DNA from: an uncultured Thermomicrobiales bacterium
GTDB lineage: Bacteria; Chloroflexota; Chloroflexia; Thermomicrobiales; UBA6265
Assembly: GCA_902806365.1 (NCBI GenBank)
Contig: CADCWJ010000307.1
Span: forward strand, 1-7,290
DNA: 7,290 bases
Direction of reading: 5' to 3'
Position numbers and translations under genes: made by a program. Each line of letters opens with the position of its first letter. The first letter of the stretch is position 1. Of the stretch, positions 1 to 4,895 are shown in pieces. The notes beneath the pieces are model-generated. The model had not been told where the DNA came from, did not search any database, and saw only the letters and a list, made by a program, of their open reading frames with translations.

Positions 1-17
1 CCTGGCCGACGCTGGCT

Positions 18-392
18 TCAGGCAAGGCGCTTGGTCTGCCAGTACCGCTCATCGAGCGGATCGACCGGCATCCGGCGCTCGTCGGCGGGGAGATCGTTCC
101 AGGTGGTCGGAAAGGCGAAGTATTCACGCCCCTCGATCACGATTCGCCGCGCCGCGCCGAACGGCTTGGTGACCGCGAAGATCTCGCGTGGCGGCCGGGA
201 CACGACTTCGGTCTGGAACCAGCCATGTGTGTCGCACCGCCCCGCGTGGAGTTGCCAAACGATGCTGGCGGTGACTCCGCCAAGGTCACGGATAAGAGTG
301 TCGCGGAGGTGCTCCTGACAGATCGGACAGCGCATCGGGGTTCGTACACGGATTTGGTCCCGGCTGAGCGTTTGCGAGGCGTTTTGATTCAT
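18..392 (-). CDS. Small protein with CxxC/CxxH putative zinc-binding pairs
   Basis: This 124-residue protein is not one I recognise. It has Cys22-Pro-Ile-Cys25 with His28 close by, then Cys53-Asp-Thr-His56-Gly-Trp-Phe. Two such pairs about 27 residues apart resemble a zinc ribbon or treble-clef knuckle, so metal binding is likely but inferred. The C-terminal half has alternating hydrophobic residues (RRIVIEGREYFAF) and an acidic/basic tail ending at TGA. There is no signal peptide or membrane segment. The frame is open further upstream to 803, but I chose the ATG at 392: the protein-like composition begins there, a purine-rich AGAGAG lies about 10 bases upstream, and the extension would run through the divergent promoter region into the next gene. 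It is transcribed away from the DinB-like gene. Function is unknown; a small regulatory or nucleic-acid-binding role is possible. Confidence 0.65.
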   Translation of the reverse strand: MNQNASQTLSRDQIRVRTPMRCPICQEHLRDTLIRDLGGVTASIVWQLHAGRCDTHGWFQTEVVSRPPREIFAVTKPFGAARRIVIEGREYFAFPTTWNDLPADERRMPVDPLDERYWQTKRLA

Positions 393-518
393 GATTAATC
401 GTCTCTCTGATACGTGCGGGGCGGCAGTCGGAGAGGGCAGGCACCAGCGTAAGTCCGATCGTCGAGCGTTCATGGGGCGGCGGACGCCCAATCCGGATTC
501 CGCCGCGCACGCCGAGCG

Positions 519-534
519 TAGACATAGTCTAGCA
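519..534 (-). promoter_or_regulatory. Short palindrome and possible leftward extended -10
   Basis: TAGAC-ATA-GTCTA (519-531) is a perfect 5-bp inverted repeat. Read on the minus strand, 534-526 gives TGCTAGACT, an extended -10 shape (TGn followed by a hexamer matching TATAAT at 4 of 6 positions). It lies about 130 bases upstream of the minus-strand gene start at 392. No good -35 is visible, so this is a weak candidate; it could equally be a small operator or chance. Confidence 0.2.
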
Positions 535-629
535 CTTGCCGTGAAGCCCAGGACCGGCTTGTACGCGGCGCTGTGTCGCCGTCCGGGCCAGGAGAATCCG
601 GCCACATGCCTCCCTTGTTCATGCCGCCG

Positions 630-657
630 TTGACACTTTCTTGGTATCTTGTTGGAT
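630..657 (+). promoter_or_regulatory. Candidate sigma-70-type promoter for the DinB-like operon
   Basis: TTGACA at 630-635 is a perfect -35 consensus. With a 16-base spacer, the hexamer TTGGAT at 652-657 is a weak -10 (3 of 6 matches). Transcription would start near 664, leaving a leader of about 60 bases before the TTG start at 727. The -35 is notable in such GC-rich DNA; the -10 is the weak part of the call. Confidence 0.35.
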
Positions 658-714
658 GAAGGCTCGACGACGCGCACCGCGTGGGTTGGGATGGCGCAGG
701 CGCTGGTTTCTGAA

Positions 715-719
715 GGGAG
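715..719 (+). promoter_or_regulatory. Ribosome binding site that decides a TTG start
   Basis: GGGAG, within AAGGGAG, is followed by 7 bases and then the TTG at 727. This is the best Shine-Dalgarno match near the gene. It favours the TTG over the in-frame ATGs at 649 and 691, the second of which would place the ribosome site inside the coding sequence. Confidence 0.6.
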
Positions 720-726
720 ACTCGAA

Positions 727-1254
727 TTGAGTACGAACGCGAACACGCACTCGACTTCAGGCAGCGGTGCGTCACTGGCGGAGACGCCCCGCCGCGCCAC
801 CATCGACCGCCTTATCGCGACCTACCGCGAGCTAAACATGACGGTCCGGCCGCTTGCCGAGACCGAGCTGACGCGCGAGGGGAGCGACGGCTCCGTTCAC
901 GACATCGTCAACAAGATGCGGGCCGATGAGCTCCGGTTCGCTCAGGCGCTGAAGGAGCGGCTCTCCGGTGTGCCGTCCGTCGACATCCAGGGCGAGGACG
1001 CGCCGATCATCGGCACGGAAACCGATGATGACACCACGGTGCTGCTGATCTCCCAGTTCGGAACCGCCCGTGCGACGACGTTGAGCATGATCCAGGGCAT
1101 CAGCGATGCAGACTGGTCGGCACCGGTCGAGGGCACGACCTCCCTGGCGGACCGGATCCAGAGTCTCGCCACGAACGATGAGCTGCAGCTCGAACGCATC
1201 CGCGCGTTGCTGGGGGGAACCGCTCCGGTCGGTATTGGCGGTTCGGTGCGCTGA
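727..1254 (+). CDS. DinB/YfiT-like four-helix-bundle protein
   Basis: The 175-residue protein has a short low-complexity Ser/Thr/Ala N-terminus (residues 1-20), then helices typical of the DinB-like fold: about 22-38 (TIDRLIATYRELN), 56-79 (SVHDIVNKMRADELRFAQAL), 104-124 (TVLLISQFGTARATTLSMI) and 138-162 (SLADRIQSLATNDELQLERI). The spacing, the Asp-Trp (DADW, 127-130) after the third helix and the conserved-looking ARATTL stretch match DinB_2-type proteins. Members of this superfamily often bind a divalent metal through three histidines and may act as thiol-dependent transferases. Here those positions are not histidine: Lys63 lies where the helix-2 His is expected and the last helix has NDELQL. 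A metal-independent or structural role is therefore likelier. Cytoplasmic. The TTG start is set by a strong Shine-Dalgarno. It is the first gene of the rightward cluster, 53 bases before the next. Confidence 0.7.
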   Translation: MSTNANTHSTSGSGASLAETPRRATIDRLIATYRELNMTVRPLAETELTREGSDGSVHDIVNKMRADELRFAQALKERLSGVPSVDIQGEDAPIIGTETDDDTTVLLISQFGTARATTLSMIQGISDADWSAPVEGTTSLADRIQSLATNDELQLERIRALLGGTAPVGIGGSVR

Positions 1255-1307
1255 TCGCATTCCGGAACGGTGGCCCGCGCGACAATGGGGAATCCGATAG
1301 GCAAGCC

Positions 1308-2096
1308 ATGACGGACCAACATCCGGCCGCACCAACGCGGCCGTTCGAATCCCTCGACTGGTATCGCCAGGCGTCCCGGTCCGGCTCCGGCAGCCTCGGT
1401 GCGGGCGGACGGTTTCTCGACTGGGCGCGCGGGATCGGATTCCTGAGCCTGCATGTCAGCATGCTTGCGCTCGGCAGCGTCGCGATGTTCGTGGTCAACT
1501 TGCTTCGCTCGCCGGAGCGGATTTGGGTCGATCGGGCGATCCCGATCTGGACCTTGATCGTCATTATCCATGCTGTGCTGGTTGGGCTGCTCTGGGCCAT
1601 CGGTCAGCTCAACCGCGAAGACGACGGGCCATTGCTGGTCGTGTCGGATGCCAGATGGCGCGCTGCCTCGACATGGGCGGCCAACGACCCAGCGCGGCCA
1701 CCGACCGGGGGTGCACCATCATCGGGGCCGTCACGCCCGGAGGCTGGCGCGGAGACGACGATGCAGGCCCGGCCCGCGCCGGGGACCGATACGCAGTTCC
1801 AGCGCGCGGCGAGTCCCGCGCCGCCCGGGGAACCCGGCGTAGCGACGACCACGCAATTCCGGCCCTCAGCGTCAGCGCCGGAGAGTACGCGACCCCCGGT
1901 CAGTCCCGCCCACGATGGGTCGGCGTCCAGATGGTCGGGCTGGGAAAGCGACGTGCCGCAACCGGCCGGTTCCGGCGATCTCGACCGCGCCTCATGGCAG
2001 GAGGCCGCCGCGGCCGCCCGTCGGGGCCGCAGCGCTGCTTCCACCCCTCCGCCTCCTCCGGCCGCACCCCAGACTGACGTGGCGAATGGCTCCTGA
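1308..2096 (+). CDS. 2TM-domain membrane protein with long Pro/Ala/Ser-rich tail
   Basis: Of the 262 residues, 1-40 are soluble. Two membrane helices follow, about 43-66 (starting GIGFLSLHVSMLALG) and 76-98 (RAIPIWTLIVIIHAVLVGLLW), joined by a short loop with a Trp. Each helix carries a histidine (His49, His88), and the first ends in VVNLL; this layout resembles the 2TM domain family, found alone or fused to regulators in many bacteria. Residues 105-262 are a disordered Pro/Ala/Ser/Gly-rich tail without domains, with a pentaproline at 247-251 and three loose copies of a T-T/D-T-x-Q unit near 149, 160 and 180. The tail probably faces the cytoplasm, but topology is inferred. The ATG at 1308 has a modest AGG six bases upstream. 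The Nudix gene follows after 6 bases. The molecular role is unknown; an anchor or sensor role is possible. Confidence 0.6.
   Translation: MTDQHPAAPTRPFESLDWYRQASRSGSGSLGAGGRFLDWARGIGFLSLHVSMLALGSVAMFVVNLLRSPERIWVDRAIPIWTLIVIIHAVLVGLLWAIGQLNREDDGPLLVVSDARWRAASTWAANDPARPPTGGAPSSGPSRPEAGAETTMQARPAPGTDTQFQRAASPAPPGEPGVATTTQFRPSASAPESTRPPVSPAHDGSASRWSGWESDVPQPAGSGDLDRASWQEAAAAARRGRSAASTPPPPPAAPQTDVANGS
1754..1864 (+). repeat. Imperfect repeats in the disordered tail of the 2TM protein
   Basis: GACGAC plus ATGCAG (1754-1766), ACGCAGTTCC (1791-1800) and GACGACCACGCAATTCC (1844-1860) encode TTMQ, TDTQF and TTTQF. The second and third copies of ACGCA(G/A)TTCC are exactly 60 bases apart, and the first and third GACGAC blocks are 90 bases apart, all multiples of three, so the repeat is at protein level. 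It could reflect past tandem duplication or a repeated short linear motif. The copies are diverged and short. Confidence 0.4.
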
Positions 2097-2102
2097 CACG
2101 TG

Positions 2103-2555
2103 ATGACCCGCGATTTCACGGTGGCCGTGTTCGTCGTGCTGGCGGATCATGTTGTCCTCCATCGCCACCGCAAGCTCGGCCTTTGGCTTCCGCCGGGCGG
2201 ACACATCGAGCCAAACGAGCTGCCCGACGAGGCGGCGCGGCGCGAGGTGCTCGAGGAAACCGGGCTGGCGATCGAGCTCACCGGGGCCCCGGGCCAGCCG
2301 CGGGATCACCCGGGGCAGCCCAGGCAGCTCGTGCGCCCCGAAGGGATCCAGCTCGAGGAGATCGGCCCGGATCACCAGCACATCGATCTGATCTACCTCG
2401 CCCGTCCCCTGGCGGTTTCCGCCAATGAACCGCTCCCGGCGCTGGCCGAGGGTATGCGCTGGGTCAGCCGCGACGGGCTGGACGCACTGGAGCTGAGCGA
2501 GGAAGTCGCCGACTGGTGCCGCCACGCGATCGACTCCCTCGCCGTCGACCGATGA
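2103..2555 (+). CDS. Nudix hydrolase
   Basis: The 150-residue protein has a complete Nudix box at residues 33-55: Gly33, five residues, Glu39, seven residues, then REVLEETGL. The metal-binding residues Glu48, Glu51 and Glu52 are all present. The family hydrolyses nucleoside diphosphates linked to another moiety, with Mg2+ or Mn2+. N-terminal strands (TVAVFVVLADHVVLHRH) and the LWLPPGGHIEP entry to the box are typical. Downstream, GIQLEEIGPDHQHIDLIY (81-98) resembles a region I associate with one Nudix subgroup, but the substrate cannot be read from sequence. Cytoplasmic, single domain of normal length. The start is ATG at 2103; a GTG at 2100 is directly adjacent and gives only one extra residue. 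It lies 6 bases after the preceding stop with no clear Shine-Dalgarno, suggesting translational coupling. Its TGA overlaps the next ATG. Confidence 0.88.
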   Translation: MTRDFTVAVFVVLADHVVLHRHRKLGLWLPPGGHIEPNELPDEAARREVLEETGLAIELTGAPGQPRDHPGQPRQLVRPEGIQLEEIGPDHQHIDLIYLARPLAVSANEPLPALAEGMRWVSRDGLDALELSEEVADWCRHAIDSLAVDR

Positions 2556-3409
2556 GCGGCCGGCTCACCGGAAAGCGGGCCTGGACATGGGCTCCAGGAG
2601 TGGACCCGGGTTGGCCGGGGCGGTTCTGGATCACGGAGCGGTACGACGACGACGACGCGCGCTGGCACGCCCGGATCTCGGACAGCGGCGAGCGGACGGT
2701 GCGCCCGGTTGTGCTGATCCACGGCCTGATCGTGTCCGGCTCCTACTTTCGCCCGGTTGCCAACTTCCTCGACGACCACCTGCGCCTCTATGTGCCCGAC
2801 CTTCCCGGCTTCGGCAGGAGTGTCTCGCACACGGGGATCTGGACCCTCGAACGCCTGGCGACGGGTCTGGCGCGGTGGCTCGATGTCCACGGGCTGCGTG
2901 ATGCGATGCTGGTCTCCAACTCGCTCGGGTGCCAGGTTCTGACAATGCTTGCCGAACGGCGCCCGGATCTCGTTCACACGCTGGTGCTGGTAGCGCCGAC
3001 AATGGACCCGACGGCTGCCTCGATCCCCCGGCTGATGCTCCGGGGCTTGATCGATGTCCCGCGCGAGACGTCGTCGCTGTGGCGGGTGTGGCTTCCCGAT
3101 CTCGTCCGGGCGGGCCCGCGCCGGGGGTTCCTGACCCTGCACTGGGGCATTGCCGACCGTCAGGAGGAGCGCTTCCCGAGGGTGCTGGCGAAGGTGATCG
3201 TAGTCGGCGGCGAGTACGATCCGATCGTGCCCCCGGAGTGGGTGCGCGCGATGGCGGCGATGTTGCCGAACGCGCGGGCACTGATCATTCCGAAGGCGCC
3301 GCATGCGATGAATTACAGTAATCCACGCGAGTTGGCCCGGATCATCCGGGTCGCGGCTCTGGATCGCAACGTGAAGGCACGCGGTGATCGGGCAACGAGG
3401 AGCCGATGA
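2552..3409 (+). CDS. Alpha/beta-fold hydrolase
   Basis: The 285-residue protein has the alpha/beta hydrolase landmarks in order: VVLIHGL (53-59) for the oxyanion hole, VPDLPGFGRS (81-90), the nucleophile elbow VSNSLG with Ser124, acid Asp223 in GGEYDPIVP, and His251 in KAPHAMNY. All three catalytic residues are present, so it should be active; likely reactions are hydrolysis of an ester, lactone or C-C bond, with unknown substrate. The elbow reads S-N-S-L-G where G-x-S-x-G is usual. Residues 150-210 form the cap region. The N-terminal 50 residues are Trp- and Asp-rich, with no signal peptide, so it is probably cytoplasmic. The ATG at 2552 overlaps the Nudix stop as ATGA, which fixes the start over an in-frame ATG 12 codons upstream. 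Its own stop overlaps the next start in the same way. The tail after residue 270 is basic. Confidence 0.85.
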   Translation: MSGRLTGKRAWTWAPGVDPGWPGRFWITERYDDDDARWHARISDSGERTVRPVVLIHGLIVSGSYFRPVANFLDDHLRLYVPDLPGFGRSVSHTGIWTLERLATGLARWLDVHGLRDAMLVSNSLGCQVLTMLAERRPDLVHTLVLVAPTMDPTAASIPRLMLRGLIDVPRETSSLWRVWLPDLVRAGPRRGFLTLHWGIADRQEERFPRVLAKVIVVGGEYDPIVPPEWVRAMAAMLPNARALIIPKAPHAMNYSNPRELARIIRVAALDRNVKARGDRATRSR

Positions 3410-4791
3410 CCACCTGGGGACGGATCGAACACGCGCTGAACCGGCTCGTCCCGGCACATGTCCAAACCCGCTGGGAGGATGCCAAGGAGAGTCTCTGGTT
3501 TCTTCCGGCCGGCGGGACGATTCTCTGCGCGGTGCTCGCCCTGCTCCTGGTGAAGCTGGACAGCACGCTGACGCTGGGCGACCGGTTCACCTCAAGCTCC
3601 TTGTTCTTCGGCGCCGGGGTGGAGGGTGCGCGCGGCGTCCTCAGCGCGATTGCGGCCTCGATCGTGACGGTGACCGGCACAATCTTCTCGATCGTGATCG
3701 TCGCTCTCCAGCTCGCCTCCAGCCAGTTCACCCCCCGCGTCATGCGTCACTTCACGGGCGACCGTGTCAATCAGGTCGTGCTCGCGGTGATGATCGGCAC
3801 CTTCACCTACTGCATGCTGGTGTTGCGGACCGTTCGTGCCCAGGACGACGTTGGCGGAGCATTTGTTCCAGTCATCTCGGTCACGGTCGCGATCGCGCTG
3901 TCGCTCGTCTGTATCGGCGGGTTGATCTGGTTTATCCATCATTCGGCGCGGCAGCTTCAGGTGCCATTCATCCTGGAGCGGGCCTCCGGCGATACGAAGC
4001 GACTGCTCGATCAGACCTTTCCAATGCCCAGTGCCGCCAGCGCGGCCGCCCGCCCGCCGGCGGGGCCATTCGTGGAGATTCTCGCCACCAGAAGCGGCTA
4101 CATCCAGGACATCGACCTCGACCACCTGATCGACGTGTCCCGCGAGCGGGGGCTGCGGATTCAGGTGCTGCATCCGTGCGGGGCGTGGATCCTGGTCGGG
4201 GCGCCGCTTGGGCGCGTCTGGCCGGATCGGGGAGAAGTGACCGACGCCGATGTGTGTGCGGTGCGTGACAATCTGGTGCTCGGCATCGAGCGCACCCTGC
4301 AGCACGACGTGGCGTTCGGGTTCCGGCAGATCGCGGACATCGCTGTCAAGGCGATCTCCGCCGCCATCAACGATCCGACGACCGCGACCCAGACGATCGA
4401 TCAGCTCAACGACCTCCTGGTGCGAGTGGGGAATCGCCCTGCCCCGCCCACCGTCGTCGAGGTCGATGGCCGACCAGCGATCTTTCTGGAGGCCGTCACC
4501 TTTGCCTTGCTGGTCGACACCGCGTACACGCAGATCAGGCACTACGGCGCGGCCGATCTGGTGGTGATGGCGCATCTGATCGAGGGGAGCCGGCAGGTCG
4601 CCGCGCTCGTTCCGGAGCGCCATCGGGCGGTCCTGGCGAGCCATGCCCGGATGGCGCTGGAAACGGCGCTGAAGCAGAATTTGCTGGACGAGGAGAAGGA
4701 TGGACTCCGCGCCGTTGGAGCGTGGGCGACACAGGATGGGGGTCGAGTGGCCAGCGATGCGATCGAGCGCGACGCGCTGATCGTGATCTGA
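3406..4791 (+). CDS. DUF2254 family membrane protein
   Basis: The 461-residue protein matches the DUF2254 family (predicted membrane protein, function unknown). Four membrane helices lie near 32-51, 78-104, 122-143 and 153-179. Family-typical features are WFLPAG at the first helix, the run from 100 to 113 (ALQLASSQFTPRVM) after the second, GTFTY (131-135), and the soluble-domain block from Arg296 to Leu334, which includes FGFRQIADIAVKAIS and AAINDPTTA. Residues 187-461 are soluble, presumably cytoplasmic, and contain SGYIQDID (230-237). The length is typical. Its ATG overlaps the hydrolase stop (ATGA); GAGGAG lies only 3 bases before the ATG, so coupling probably helps initiation. No enzyme activity is known to me; a membrane transport or envelope role is only a guess. 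It is the last gene of the cluster. Confidence 0.9.
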   Translation: MTTWGRIEHALNRLVPAHVQTRWEDAKESLWFLPAGGTILCAVLALLLVKLDSTLTLGDRFTSSSLFFGAGVEGARGVLSAIAASIVTVTGTIFSIVIVALQLASSQFTPRVMRHFTGDRVNQVVLAVMIGTFTYCMLVLRTVRAQDDVGGAFVPVISVTVAIALSLVCIGGLIWFIHHSARQLQVPFILERASGDTKRLLDQTFPMPSAASAAARPPAGPFVEILATRSGYIQDIDLDHLIDVSRERGLRIQVLHPCGAWILVGAPLGRVWPDRGEVTDADVCAVRDNLVLGIERTLQHDVAFGFRQIADIAVKAISAAINDPTTATQTIDQLNDLLVRVGNRPAPPTVVEVDGRPAIFLEAVTFALLVDTAYTQIRHYGAADLVVMAHLIEGSRQVAALVPERHRAVLASHARMALETALKQNLLDEEKDGLRAVGAWATQDGGRVASDAIERDALIVI

Positions 4792-4799
4792 ATCGCGGC

Positions 4800-4817
4800 C
4801 CCCGAAAGGCTCCGGGG
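4800..4817 (+). terminator. GC hairpin after the DUF2254 gene, weak terminator candidate
   Basis: CCCCG (4800-4804) pairs with CGGGG (4813-4817) around an 8-base loop, 8 bases after the stop codon. No T-run follows, so a classical intrinsic terminator is not supported. It may slow RNA polymerase, protect the mRNA 3' end, or do nothing. Confidence 0.25.
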
Positions 4818-4818
4818 C

Positions 4819-4827
4819 TGATACACT
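4819..4827 (+). promoter_or_regulatory. Candidate extended -10 promoter for the ThyX-like gene
   Basis: TGATACACT has the TGn extension followed by TACACT, which matches TATAAT at 4 of 6 positions. Transcription would start near 4834, about 60 bases before the ATG at 4896. No convincing -35 precedes it, since the hairpin occupies that place; extended -10 promoters can work without one. An alternative is GTGACA at 4828-4833 acting as a -35 for a poor downstream -10. Confidence 0.3.
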
Positions 4828-4860
4828 GTGACAGGTGAACGTACAGTACGGACAGTATGG
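4826..4860 (+). promoter_or_regulatory. Cluster of small palindromes and a 9-bp tandem repeat before the ThyX-like gene
   Basis: Within 35 bases lie CTGT-G-ACAG (4826-4834), GTAC-A-GTAC (4841-4849) and the tandem pair ACAGTACGG / ACAGTATGG (4843-4851, 4852-4860; one mismatch). ACAG occurs three times. The cluster sits where an operator would, overlapping or just downstream of the likely transcription start. No known regulator box is recognised, so this is a candidate binding region only. Confidence 0.3.
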
Positions 4861-4895
4861 TGAGCGGCTTGATACGGGATGAATACGGATGCGCC

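Larger units (their letters stand above)
393..726. other. Divergent intergenic region
   Basis: This stretch separates the starts of two divergently transcribed genes. It holds a perfect -35-like hexamer for the rightward gene, a short palindrome with a possible leftward extended -10, and a good Shine-Dalgarno before the rightward gene. Open frames crossing it on both strands look like composition-driven shadows: they are Arg/Ser/Pro-rich with no recognisable motif. I see no RNA gene in it. Confidence 0.6.

Noticed and set aside
393..803. Upstream in-frame extension of the minus-strand CxxC gene to 803 (261 residues)
   Set aside because: The extra 137 residues are Arg/Ser/Pro-rich, contain no motif and overlap the promoter and start of the divergent DinB-like gene; a better start exists at 392.
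1260..1267. TTCCGGAA palindrome between the DinB-like and 2TM genes
   Set aside because: Eight bases with no loop or T-run and no associated promoter; too short to support a regulatory claim.
2281..2292. Perfect 12-bp palindrome CCGGGGCCCCGG
   Set aside because: It lies inside the Nudix coding region in very GC-rich sequence and encodes an ordinary Gly/Ala/Pro loop; it is likely chance.
2393..3457. Long minus-strand open frame (354 residues) opposite the Nudix and hydrolase genes
   Set aside because: It is composed of Arg/Pro/His/Asp-rich sequence without motifs, and lies antisense to two genes with intact catalytic motifs; a typical high-GC shadow.
3384..4268. Plus-strand open frame (294 residues) overlapping the start of the DUF2254 gene in another frame
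   Set aside because: The composition is Arg/Gly/Asp-rich with no hydrophobic core, whereas the overlapping frame matches DUF2254 with four membrane helices.
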